A stretch of DNA of 64,000 nucleotides from Oxalicibacterium flavum (GTDB taxonomy: Bacteria; Pseudomonadota; Gammaproteobacteria; Burkholderiales; Burkholderiaceae_D), in contig NZ_BMCG01000006.1 in assembly GCF_014635065.1 (NCBI RefSeq), forward strand, positions 218,267 to 282,266, written 5' to 3'. The notes under the pieces were generated by a model. It did not search any database. It had not been told where the DNA came from and was given only the letters and a program-made list of their open reading frames with translations. Of the stretch, positions 19,263-28,875 are shown in pieces; positions within the stretch are counted from its first letter, which is position 1; every line of letters starts with the position of its first letter. The position numbers and the translations under genes are program-made.

Positions 19263-19661
19263 ATGACTGTACTGAACGACGCCATGAAGGCCATGCTGGC
19301 CAAGCAGTTGCCGATCCAGGCCACCACCAGCAAGGACGGCCTGCCCGATATCGGCCCCAAGCGCTCGCTGCGCTTCTATGACGACAACACCCTGATCTAC
19401 AACGAGAACACCGGCGGCCAGACGCTGCAGAACATCCGCGACGGCTCCAAGATGGCGATTGCCGTCATCGACCGCGAGGCGCTCGACGGCTACCGTTTCG
19501 TCGGGACGCCGGAAATCTTTACCGAAGGCAGCAAGCCTTACGAGAATGCGCTGGAATTTGCGGCCGGCAACAACATGAAGCAGCCGAAGTTCGCGGTGCT
19601 GATCCACATCGACAACATCTACACGCTGCGTTCGGGACCGGATGCGGGCAAGCAGTTGTAA
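19263..19661 (+). CDS. Pyridoxamine 5'-phosphate oxidase-fold FMN protein
   Basis: A 132-residue single-domain protein of the PNPOx-like FMN-binding split barrel. Characteristic segments are L-P-I-Q-A-T-T-S-K-D-G-L-P-D-I-G near the N-terminus, L-I-Y-N-E-N-T-G-G, and G-Y-R-F-V-G-T-P-E-I-F. It is too short and divergent to be PdxH itself, so a small flavin- or F420-type reductase of unknown substrate is more likely. The ATG follows a CCGGAG ribosome-binding site. It is divergent from the flavin reductase across a shared 171-bp control region, suggesting joint regulation. Confidence 0.78.
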   Translation: MTVLNDAMKAMLAKQLPIQATTSKDGLPDIGPKRSLRFYDDNTLIYNENTGGQTLQNIRDGSKMAIAVIDREALDGYRFVGTPEIFTEGSKPYENALEFAAGNNMKQPKFAVLIHIDNIYTLRSGPDAGKQL

Positions 19662-19693
19662 TCGTCGTGCCGCCTGTTGCGGCGGCAAGAGAT

Positions 19694-19732
19694 GCAAAGA
19701 AAAAAGGCCGGTTTCCGGCCTTTTTTCTTTGC
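19694..19732. terminator. Bidirectional intrinsic terminator
   Basis: A perfectly symmetrical hairpin: GCAAAGAAAAAAGGCCGG pairs with CCGGCCTTTTTTCTTTGC around a TTT loop. It lies between the converging PNPOx-fold and HD-GYP genes and can end transcription from both sides. Confidence 0.9.
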
Positions 19733-19741
19733 GCGAAGCGA

Positions 19742-20773
19742 TCACGCGGCGGACAGTGGCTGCGGCACGGTGTTTTCCTGCGTGTCGGCCCATTGATCGC
19801 GTATGCGCAGGACGTCCGGGATGCAGTCGAGAAAAGCCGTGACGAGTTCCGGATCGAAGTGCCGTCCGCTTTCCTCGCGGATCAGGGCCAGGGCTTCATC
19901 GACCGTCCATGCGCGCTTGTAGGGACGCACACTGGTGAGTGCATCGAACACATCAGCGAGGGCGACGATGCGCGCAACATGGGGAATGTCGTCGCCGCCG
20001 AGCCCGTGCGGGTAGCCGCTGCCATCCCACTTCTCGTGATGGTTGAGGGCGATGACGGACGCCATGCGCAGCAGGCCGGACGGATGTTCGCCGATGATGC
20101 GCGCGCCGATCACGGTGTGCTGCCGCATGATCGTCCATTCGTCCTCGGTCAGCTTGCCCGGCTTTTGCAGGATGGCGTCAGGGATGCCGATCTTGCCGAC
20201 GTCGTGCATCGGCGCCGCGTGGAGCAGGTCGTCGGCGGCGCAGTTGCTGTAGCCGACCGCCAGCGCCAGGGTGCGTGCATAGTGGCTCATGCGAATCACG
20301 TGCAGACCGGTCTCGTTGTCCTTGAATTCAGCGGCTGCGCCCAGGCATTGCACGATCTGCAGGCGGGTTTGCAGCACTTCGCTGGCCTGCACTAGTGACA
20401 GATGGGTGCGCACGCGAGCCTGCACGATGTGCGGGTTGAACGGTTTGCTGATGTAATCGACTGCGCCGAGTTCGAGGCCCTGCTGTTCGTTGGCCGCTTC
20501 GGCCAGTGCCGTCACGAAGATGACCGGAATCGAGGCCAGCGAGAGATCCTGCTTCAGGACGCGGCAGACTTCGTAGCCGGAAAGCCCCGGCATCATGATG
20601 TCGAGCAGGATCAGGTCCGGGTGCTCCGTACGCACGAGTTCCAGCGCCTTGTAGCCGTCCTTGGCGAACAGCAGGCGGTAATCGTCTTGCAGGGTATGGC
20701 GCAGGACCTGCAGATTGACCGGCTCGTCATCGACCAGCAGCAGGGTACGGCGAGGGTCTTTCATTCGTTGCAT
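19742..20773 (-). CDS. HD-GYP response regulator (RpfG-like)
   Basis: A 343-residue two-domain regulator. The receiver domain (residues about 8-130) has the acidic pair in LLVDDEP and phospho-acceptor D58 in LILLDIMMPG. The output domain (about 140-330) is HD-GYP, with H190-D191 in HDVGKIGIPD and G253-Y254-P255 in HHEKWDGSGYPHGL. Such domains hydrolyse cyclic di-GMP, so activation should lower c-di-GMP. ATG 20773 follows CAGGA. It lies 13 bp downstream of the hybrid kinase gene, its likely phosphodonor partner, in one leftward unit. Confidence 0.92.
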   Translation of the reverse strand: MQRMKDPRRTLLLVDDEPVNLQVLRHTLQDDYRLLFAKDGYKALELVRTEHPDLILLDIMMPGLSGYEVCRVLKQDLSLASIPVIFVTALAEAANEQQGLELGAVDYISKPFNPHIVQARVRTHLSLVQASEVLQTRLQIVQCLGAAAEFKDNETGLHVIRMSHYARTLALAVGYSNCAADDLLHAAPMHDVGKIGIPDAILQKPGKLTEDEWTIMRQHTVIGARIIGEHPSGLLRMASVIALNHHEKWDGSGYPHGLGGDDIPHVARIVALADVFDALTSVRPYKRAWTVDEALALIREESGRHFDPELVTAFLDCIPDVLRIRDQWADTQENTVPQPLSAA

Positions 20774-20786
20774 GCCATGGTCCTGT

Positions 20787-23729
20787 TCATGTCGGGGTTG
20801 CGGCGGTATGTGTTGCGGCCAGTTCTTGCAGCAGGACGTGCGCCTGGGCGAATTCGAAGTTATCGATCGCGGTGCGCAGGGCTTGGGCCTGGGCGCGCTG
20901 GTCGATGGCCTCGAGTCCGGCACAGACGGCTTCCAGTGCGGTGTCGTCGAGTTCGCTGCGTGCCATGCATGCCAGCAGTCGCTGGATGTGCGGCTGCAGG
21001 TCGGATGGTTGCGTCGCTGCGACAACGGCAGGTGATGCAGCCAACCCGGCACCGCTTGCCTGAAGCTCGCGCTGGGCAGTTTCGAGGGCTGCCTGCAGTT
21101 TCGCGACAAGGGGACGAAGTTCGTCGCGCCCGCCGGCGCGCAGCATGTCTTCCAGCGCTGCCGCGCGATGCGACACTTCGGGCAGCGCGAGATTGCCGGC
21201 GGCGCCGCGAATGCGGTGCAGATTCGCCTGCAGCAGTTCCCAGTCGATGTCGGCATCGGCGGCAGGCAGTGGATGGTCGGCTGCAATCGCATGCAGGAAG
21301 CTTGTCATCTCCTTGATCAGCCGGGCCTCGCTTCCCCACAGCGCGATGCCCGTGGTCCAGTCGATCGACGGCGCGTGTTGCTGCTCGCCTCCGTTGTCTG
21401 TTGCGGGCATGGCGGCATGGATGTTGAGCACCTGGGCGATCTCTTCGAACAGGTGCGGCACGTCGAGCGGTTTGACGGCGAAGCCATCCATGCCGGCCTG
21501 GCGCGCGGCACGTCGATCTTCCGCCATCACGCTGGCCGTCAGCGCGATGACGGGAGTGTGTGGGCGGCCCGTCTGTCGTTCGTGCTGGCGGATCAGGCGC
21601 GTGGCCTGCAGGCCGTCGGTGCCCGGCATGTGGACATCCATCAGCACGACGTCGAAGCTGCCTGCCGTGAATTTCTCGACGGCCTCGGCACCGTCGCCTG
21701 CGGTGACGACAAGATGGTTGCCGTCTTCCAGTGTCAGTGTCAGCAGTTCCAGGTTCTGTGCCACGTCATCGGCGATCAGGATACGCAGCGGCGGCAGCAT
21801 CTGGTGCACGGTGTCGAGGCGCGCCGTGTCCGGTTTCTGGCCACGCGGCAACGGCAGGCGCACGTGGAAGGTGCTGCCGCGGCCGACTTCGCTTTCGACC
21901 TCGATGCTGCCGCCCATCAGGTCGACCAGTTGGCGCGCAATGGTGGTGCCGAGCCCGGTACCGCCGAAGCGGCGGCTGATCGAGGCATCGGCCTGCGTGA
22001 ATGGCGCAAAGATCGATTGCACCTGCTGCGGTGTCATGCCGATGCCGGTATCGCGCACCTGGACATGGACCATGTCTTCCTCGTGGGAGAAGATCACGTC
22101 GATTCCGCCGCGCTCGGTGAACTTGATAGCATTGCCGACCAGGTTGGTCAGAATTTGCAGCATGCGCAGCGGGTCGCCACGAAAGTATTCGTGCATGTCG
22201 GGCGGATAGTGCGTGGTCAGCGCAAGCCGTTTGGCATGCGCGCCCAGCCGCAGCGAGGATTCGACCTGCAGTGCCAGCCCCTTGAGCGAGAAGTCGATGG
22301 TTTCCAGCGAAAGTCCGCCTTTTTCCATGCGCGTGGTATCGAGAATGTCGTTGATCAGTCCAAGCAGCGAGCGCGACGATTGGCGGATGATGTTCAGGTG
22401 ATTGCGCTGGGAATTGCTGAGATCGCTCTGCAGCAGCAGTTCGGTGAAGCCGATGATGGAGTTCATCGGCGTGCGGATTTCATGACTCATGTTGGCGAGG
22501 AAGGTGCTCTTGGCAGCGGCCGCGCGCTCGGCGCGTTCCGCCGTTTCGCGCAGCGATGCTTCCAGGGCGTGGCGTTCGCTGATGTCGGTGACGAAGCCGA
22601 CGAACATCGGTTCTCCCGGCAGATCGACGCGCCCCACGCCCAGTCGCATCGGCATCAGGCTGCCATCCTTGCGCAAGCCCATGACCTCGCGTCCGGTGCC
22701 GATGATGCGTGCCTCGCCGGATTCGAGATAGTTGCGCAGGTAGCCGTCATGCCGCGACTGGTCGGGTTCGGGCATCAGCATCTTGATGTTGCGTCCGAGT
22801 ACTTCCTCCGCCTGCCAGCCGAACAGGCGTTCGGCCGAATGATTGAAGCTCTGGATCAGGCCGCGGCTATTGATGGTGATGATGCCGTCAACTGCCGTAT
22901 CGAGCGTGGCACGCAGGCGCGACTGGCTGTCTTCCATTCTGACGTACAGCTCCCGGGTCCGGATCAGGCCGTTGACGGCCGCCACCATGACCGTGACCGT
23001 GATGGTGAAGGTCGAGAGTGCCAGCGACGCATAGGTGTTGTTCAGCAGCAGGCCGGAACTGGCGGGGCCGGCTTCGCCGATGAAGCGCACGGCGGCCATG
23101 CCGGTGTAATGCATGCCGGCGATGGCCAGGCCCATGATGGTGCCGCTGGCCAGAAAGCGTTGGAAAGGACCCAGCGCCGTGCGGCGCAATCCGTAGCGCA
23201 CCCATAGCGCGAAAATGGCAAGCAGCACGGCCACTGCGATGGACAGCAGGAAGGTCAGCGGTTCGTAGCGCATGAGGACCGGCGCCTGCATGGCCGCCAT
23301 GCCGCTGTAGTGCATGGTGCCGATGCCAAGGCCGACCAGCGTGCCGCTCATCAGCAGTTGCTGCAGGTTGACATGCGGGCGCGACAGCATGCGCAGCGCG
23401 AGCCACGAGGCGATGCAGGCCGGTAGCAGGGACAGCAGGGTCAGGCTGGTGGCGTAATGCACATGCGTGGGCAGTTCGAAGGCCAGCATGCCGATGAAGT
23501 GCATGGTCCAGATGCCGCCGCCCAGTGCGATGGTGCCGGTGCCGATGGCAATGTGCCGATATACGGTGTTTTCGCTGCGGCGCGCAATCTGGGCCGTCTG
23601 CAACGCCATGGTGGCGGAGAAGATCGATACGAACAGCGACAGCAGCACCAGTCCCGGATGATGGCTACCATGCAGATAGGAGGCATCAGCCGCTGCTGCG
23701 GTGATGAAAAAGTGTTCGAAGATCCCCAT
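20787..23729 (-). CDS. MHYT-domain hybrid sensor histidine kinase
   Basis: A 980-residue membrane kinase. The N-terminal 255 residues form an MHYT sensor with three repeats around MHFIGM (76-81), MHYSGM (139-144) and MHYTGM (206-211), a module proposed to bind copper and sense oxygen, CO or NO. Then come PAS (about 270-385), HisKA with H416 in MSHEIRTPMN, an ATPase domain (N533; DTGIGM; GGTGLG), a receiver with D698 in VLMDVHMPG, and an HPt domain with H838 in LHRIRGAAGN. A full His-Asp-His relay is therefore present. ATG 23729 is chosen over an upstream in-frame start because it opens directly into the sensor. Confidence 0.93.
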   Translation of the reverse strand: MGIFEHFFITAAAADASYLHGSHHPGLVLLSLFVSIFSATMALQTAQIARRSENTVYRHIAIGTGTIALGGGIWTMHFIGMLAFELPTHVHYATSLTLLSLLPACIASWLALRMLSRPHVNLQQLLMSGTLVGLGIGTMHYSGMAAMQAPVLMRYEPLTFLLSIAVAVLLAIFALWVRYGLRRTALGPFQRFLASGTIMGLAIAGMHYTGMAAVRFIGEAGPASSGLLLNNTYASLALSTFTITVTVMVAAVNGLIRTRELYVRMEDSQSRLRATLDTAVDGIITINSRGLIQSFNHSAERLFGWQAEEVLGRNIKMLMPEPDQSRHDGYLRNYLESGEARIIGTGREVMGLRKDGSLMPMRLGVGRVDLPGEPMFVGFVTDISERHALEASLRETAERAERAAAAKSTFLANMSHEIRTPMNSIIGFTELLLQSDLSNSQRNHLNIIRQSSRSLLGLINDILDTTRMEKGGLSLETIDFSLKGLALQVESSLRLGAHAKRLALTTHYPPDMHEYFRGDPLRMLQILTNLVGNAIKFTERGGIDVIFSHEEDMVHVQVRDTGIGMTPQQVQSIFAPFTQADASISRRFGGTGLGTTIARQLVDLMGGSIEVESEVGRGSTFHVRLPLPRGQKPDTARLDTVHQMLPPLRILIADDVAQNLELLTLTLEDGNHLVVTAGDGAEAVEKFTAGSFDVVLMDVHMPGTDGLQATRLIRQHERQTGRPHTPVIALTASVMAEDRRAARQAGMDGFAVKPLDVPHLFEEIAQVLNIHAAMPATDNGGEQQHAPSIDWTTGIALWGSEARLIKEMTSFLHAIAADHPLPAADADIDWELLQANLHRIRGAAGNLALPEVSHRAAALEDMLRAGGRDELRPLVAKLQAALETAQRELQASGAGLAASPAVVAATQPSDLQPHIQRLLACMARSELDDTALEAVCAGLEAIDQRAQAQALRTAIDNFEFAQAHVLLQELAATHTAATPT

Positions 23730-23877
23730 CCGCCTGATTCCCGGTTCTGATTGATTCTGGCGCCACCTGCCGCGCATGGCATTGTGCTATCCGTTTGTGG
23801 GTAGCGGTATTCCATTCATATCGGTAGAAAGGAGGGGTTTCTTTAGTTGTCTGAATGTGAAGGAATGTGAATTTCTT

Positions 23878-23894
23878 TGCACGTTTTGAGTGCA
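23878..23894. promoter_or_regulatory. NtrC-type binding site 1 upstream of gdhA
   Basis: TGCACGTTTTGAGTGCA has perfect TGCAC/GTGCA arms at the spacing of NtrC enhancers such as those of enterobacterial glnA (TGCAC-N7-GTGCA). It lies about 290 bp before the gdhA start. Confidence 0.55.
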
Positions 23895-24009
23895 TAAAAG
23901 ACAAGATGCCGAATCGTGCCGTGGTGGATTGAAAGCAATAAATAGGGGAAACAGCGTTTTTCCAAATTGCCTGATATGTCAAAAATGCACCAAAATATTT
24001 CAATTAACC

Positions 24010-24024
24010 GCACTTTTACGGTGC
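24010..24024. promoter_or_regulatory. NtrC-type binding site 2 upstream of gdhA
   Basis: GCACTTTTACGGTGC, with GCAC/GTGC arms and a 7-bp spacer, lies 156 bp before the gdhA start and exactly 20 bp (about two helical turns) from site 3. Confidence 0.55.
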
Positions 24025-24029
24025 TTAAT

Positions 24030-24044
24030 GCACTATTTACGTGC
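24030..24044. promoter_or_regulatory. NtrC-type binding site 3 upstream of gdhA
   Basis: GCACTATTTACGTGC, with GCAC/GTGC arms and a 7-bp spacer, lies on the same helical face as site 2. The two together form an alternating GCAC/GTGC series. Confidence 0.55.
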
Positions 24045-24179
24045 TTTCTCATTTATATTACGGCCCTCTGACTTTCATTGTTTCATTGATTCGGCTGTGG
24101 ATAGCCATAGGGACTGCTCTCCGGGTTGAACGAAATTTCCGAAAAGTCGGCTTTCTACCCATCCATGTGAGGAGTGATC

Positions 24180-25523
<1,344 letters not shown>

Positions 25524-25546
25524 GTCGATCATGCCGACTCAACGAC

Positions 25547-25575
25547 AAGCCGATCCATGTGGATCGGCTTTTTTT
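25547..25575 (+). terminator. Intrinsic terminator of gdhA
   Basis: AAGCCGATCC (25547-25556) pairs with GGATCGGCTT (25561-25570) around ATGT and runs into T, 24 bp after the gdhA stop. Confidence 0.9.
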
Positions 25576-25597
25576 ATGCGCGAGTGCGGCAGATCGC

Positions 25598-28500
25598 TTA
25601 CTGGAAGTCGCGGCTGTGCACCCGGAGCGTACCGAGCAGATGCGTGTGATCGACGATGCGCTTGGCGACCAGGTGGTGGACGCCATCCTTGGTTTGCCAG
25701 ATGCCGAATACCGTCATCAACTGCGCATTGAGGATTTCGCTGCGTTGCTTTTCCACGAGGGCGGGCCAGATGATGACATTGGTGATGCCGGTTTCATCCT
25801 CGAGGGTGACGAACATGGTGCCCTTGGCCGTGGGAGGGCGCTGCCGCATGGTGACGATGCCGGTGGTGCGGGCGATCTTGCGGTCGGCAAAGCCGCGCAT
25901 TTCCAGTGAAGTGGAGAGATTCATCTGCCTGAGGCGAGGGCGCAGCAAGGCAAGTGGATGGCGCTTGAGCGTGAGGCCGACGCTGGCGTAGTCGGCGACG
26001 ATTTCCTGCCCTTCGCTGGCGGCGGGCAGGACGAGCGGGGTTTCCGCGATGGGCGCGTCGCGCAGCAGTCGCGGCGGTGGCTGCATGGCGGCAACTTCCC
26101 ATTTGGCCTGGCGGCGATGGCCGGTCAGGGGCAGCAGGGCATTGGCGCGTGCCAGTGCACCGAGTTCGAATTGATCCAGCACGGCGCGGCGTGCCAGATC
26201 GTCGATGCTGCGGAAGGAATGCGCAGCGCGTGCCGCGACGATGCGTTCGGCCGCGTCGGCGGACAATCCCTTGACCATGTGCAGGCCAAGCCGCACAGTC
26301 GGTTCGGCAGCGTGAATGTCTTCGAGCGTGGTATCGGTATCGCTGGCGGCGATATCGACCGGATGTACGCGCACGCCGTGCCGCTTGGCATCCTGCACCA
26401 GTTGCGAGGCGGAATAGAAGCCCATCGGTTGCGCATTGAGCAGGGCGGCCAGAAAGGTCGCCGGATAATGCCGCTTGATCCAGGCCGATACATAGACCAG
26501 CAGGGCAAAGCTGGCGGCATGGGATTCGGGAAAACCGTACTCGCCGAAGCCTTCGATCTGCCTGATCAGCCGTTCGGCAAATTCGGGTTCGAATCCGTTT
26601 GCCGCAAGGCCGCGCTTGAGCTTGTCGTTGTATTGCTCGAGCGTGCCCTTGCGCTTCCATGCCCCCATGGCACGCCGCAGTTCGTCCGCCTGACCGGGCG
26701 TGAAGCCGGCGGCACTGATCGCGATCTGCATCACCTGTTCCTGGAAGATGGGTACGCCGTAAGTGCGCGTGAGCGCTTCCTTGAGCTCATCGCGCAGCAC
26801 GATTTGATCCTTGGGCATGCGCCGCTGCGTCAGATAGGGATGTACCATGCCGCCCTGTATCGGTCCCGGCCGCACGATCGCGACCTGCACCACCAGATCG
26901 TAGTATTCACGCGGCTGCAGACGCGGCAGCATGGACATCTGCGCGCGCGATTCGACCTGGAAGACGCCGATGGTATCGGCCGCGCAGATCATGTCGTAGG
27001 TTTTGGTATCGCCTTCCTTGATGTCCTGCATGGTGAATGCAGGGTCGTTGCGTTGCACGCGCAGCATGTCGATGGCGCGGTGTATTGCCGACAGCATGCC
27101 CAGCGCCAGCACATCGACCTTGATCAGGCGCAGCGCCTCGAGGTCGTCCTTGTCCCATTCGATCACGCTGCGTCCCTCCATGGCGGCATTCTCTATCGGT
27201 ACCAGCCGCGCCAGGTTGTCGCGCGCGATGACGAAGCCGCCCACATGCTGCGACAGATGGCGCGGAAAGCCGATCAGCGTCTCGCTCAGTTCCACCAGCT
27301 TGTGCACGATGGGAGAGCGAGGATCGAAGCCGCATTCGCGCAGGCGTTCCTCGCGCACGGTGCGGCCGTCCCACCATTTGTGCGAGGCGGACAGGCGGTT
27401 GACCTGGTCGAAATCGAGACCGAGCGCCTTGCCTACATCCTTCATGGCCGAACGCGGCCGGTAGGTGATCAGCGAAGCGGCAAGGGCGGCACGATGGCGG
27501 CCGTATTTTTCATAGATGTACTGAATCACTTCTTCGCGCCGCTGGTGCTCGAAATCGACATCGATATCAGGTGGCTCGTTGCGTTCGCGCGAGATGAAGC
27601 GTTCGAACAGGACATTGCTGCGCTGCGGATCGACCTCGGTGATGCCAAGGCAGTAGCAGACGATGGAATTGGCGGCCGAGCCGCGGCCCTGGCACAGAAT
27701 GTTCTTGCTGCGCGCAAAGCGGACGATGTCGTATACGGTCAGAAAGAACGGTTCGTACTGCAGCTCGGCGATCATCTCCAGTTCGCGATCGATCTGTTGC
27801 GTGATGGCGGGCGGAATGCCCTGTCTGAAGCGTCGCTGCGTGGCGCCTTCATAAGTCAGGCGGCGCAGGTAGCCGGACAGCGTTTCTCCTTCCGGCACGA
27901 TTTCCCTGGGGTACTGATAGCTGATTTCCGTGAGGGAAAACGCGCACGTTTCCGCGATGCGCACGCTTTCTTCCAGCAGATCGGCAGGATACAGCTGTGC
28001 CAGCCGCAGACGGGAGCGCAAGTGCTGTTCGGCATTGGGCTGCAGCGCGAATCCGCATTCGGCCACCGGCTTGCCCAGACGAATGGCGGTCAGCGTGTCC
28101 TGCAGGGGTTTGCGCGAACGCACGTGCATCAGCACATTGCCCGCCGCGGTCAGGGACAGGGCATGGGCAGCGGCGATGGTGCGCAGGCAGGTCAGCCAGG
28201 TTTCGTCTTCGGCGCCACACAGAAGTTCCACCGCAATGCGTGCGCGGTCGCCGAAGGTACGGACCAGCCAGCCGGCCTGTTCGGCGAGGATGTCGGTGCC
28301 GGCGCCGCGCTGCGGAATCAACAGGGCGATGCAGTCGGGCAGGCCGGCGAGATGCGCAAAGCCCGGTTCGACTGCGACCATTGGCGAGGCATCGGCTGCC
28401 GCAACATCGAGGTCCTGGCGATGCAGCAGATAGCTGCCCTTGGCGGCACGCCTTCGCCCCAACGTAATCAGTTCCGACAAATTGCCGTAGCCGTTCAGGT

Positions 28501-28756
28501 TGGTTGCCAGGAATACCAGCCGGGTGCCGCAGGCCAACCCGATTTCGCTGCCGATGAGCAGATGCAGCTTCCGTTTTGCCGCTTCCACATGCGCGCGCAC
28601 CACGCCCGCCAGGGAGCATTCGTCGGTGATCGCCAGGCCGCGGTATCCGAGTCGATGGGCGCGCGCCACCAGTTCTTCCGGATGCGAGGCGCCATGCAGG
28701 AACGTGAAGTTCGACTGGCAATGGAGTTCGGCATAGGCAGGAAGCAGGTCGGACAT
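25598..28756 (-). CDS. dnaE2: Error-prone DNA polymerase DnaE2 (ImuC)
   Basis: A 1052-residue C-family polymerase, the expected DnaE2 size and shorter than replicative DnaE1. The N-terminal PHP domain begins Y-A-E-L-H-C-Q-S-N-F-T-F-L-H-G-A-S-H. Polymerase motifs are seen as CQGRGSAANSIVCYCLGIT and PPDIDVDFEH, which carries the paired Asp, with HVGGFVI downstream. The OB-fold near the C-terminus has I-A-R-T-T-G-I-V-T-M-R-Q-R-P. It acts with ImuA and ImuB in damage-induced translesion synthesis. Unusually, a 119-bp gap separates it from imuB and holds two palindromes, so it may have its own promoter. No clear ribosome-binding site is seen. Confidence 0.95.
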   Translation of the reverse strand: MSDLLPAYAELHCQSNFTFLHGASHPEELVARAHRLGYRGLAITDECSLAGVVRAHVEAAKRKLHLLIGSEIGLACGTRLVFLATNLNGYGNLSELITLGRRRAAKGSYLLHRQDLDVAAADASPMVAVEPGFAHLAGLPDCIALLIPQRGAGTDILAEQAGWLVRTFGDRARIAVELLCGAEDETWLTCLRTIAAAHALSLTAAGNVLMHVRSRKPLQDTLTAIRLGKPVAECGFALQPNAEQHLRSRLRLAQLYPADLLEESVRIAETCAFSLTEISYQYPREIVPEGETLSGYLRRLTYEGATQRRFRQGIPPAITQQIDRELEMIAELQYEPFFLTVYDIVRFARSKNILCQGRGSAANSIVCYCLGITEVDPQRSNVLFERFISRERNEPPDIDVDFEHQRREEVIQYIYEKYGRHRAALAASLITYRPRSAMKDVGKALGLDFDQVNRLSASHKWWDGRTVREERLRECGFDPRSPIVHKLVELSETLIGFPRHLSQHVGGFVIARDNLARLVPIENAAMEGRSVIEWDKDDLEALRLIKVDVLALGMLSAIHRAIDMLRVQRNDPAFTMQDIKEGDTKTYDMICAADTIGVFQVESRAQMSMLPRLQPREYYDLVVQVAIVRPGPIQGGMVHPYLTQRRMPKDQIVLRDELKEALTRTYGVPIFQEQVMQIAISAAGFTPGQADELRRAMGAWKRKGTLEQYNDKLKRGLAANGFEPEFAERLIRQIEGFGEYGFPESHAASFALLVYVSAWIKRHYPATFLAALLNAQPMGFYSASQLVQDAKRHGVRVHPVDIAASDTDTTLEDIHAAEPTVRLGLHMVKGLSADAAERIVAARAAHSFRSIDDLARRAVLDQFELGALARANALLPLTGHRRQAKWEVAAMQPPPRLLRDAPIAETPLVLPAASEGQEIVADYASVGLTLKRHPLALLRPRLRQMNLSTSLEMRGFADRKIARTTGIVTMRQRPPTAKGTMFVTLEDETGITNVIIWPALVEKQRSEILNAQLMTVFGIWQTKDGVHHLVAKRIVDHTHLLGTLRVHSRDFQ

Positions 28757-28779
28757 GTGATCGATTTGGCTAGATATTC

Positions 28780-28811
28780 TGAATGTTCATTCATGTGAAA
28801 ATCATGATTTT
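28780..28811. promoter_or_regulatory. Paired palindromic operators upstream of dnaE2
   Basis: TGAATG-TT-CATTCA (28780-28793) and AAAATCATGATTTT (28798-28811) are two perfect palindromes only 4 bp apart, 24-55 bp upstream of the dnaE2 start. Neither matches the LexA box found at imuA. The first resembles operators of TetR-family repressors, which is inference only. Confidence 0.5.
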
Positions 28812-28875
28812 TATTGTGATTGGCGAGTGATTGATGCAAAAAGATATTTTCTGAAATGGAGTGATCGTTCAATTT

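Larger units (their letters stand above)
23730..24179. other. Divergent control region between the hybrid kinase and gdhA
   Basis: A 450-bp gene-free, comparatively AT-rich stretch. It holds three GCAC-N7-GTGC sites of NtrC type and one extra GCAC half-site at 23987-23990. No convincing sigma-70 or sigma-54 promoter could be fixed on either strand, and no ORF with credible coding content is present. Confidence 0.75.

Noticed and set aside
24045..24179. A sigma-54 promoter to accompany the NtrC-type sites of gdhA
   Set aside because: No GG-N10-GC element with acceptable flanks was found on the plus strand. A leftward GG-N10-GC match within 23770-23800 is too weak to call.
25958..28798. Long plus-strand open frame opposite dnaE2
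   Set aside because: It is antisense to a well-supported polymerase gene and has no ribosome-binding site or family features.
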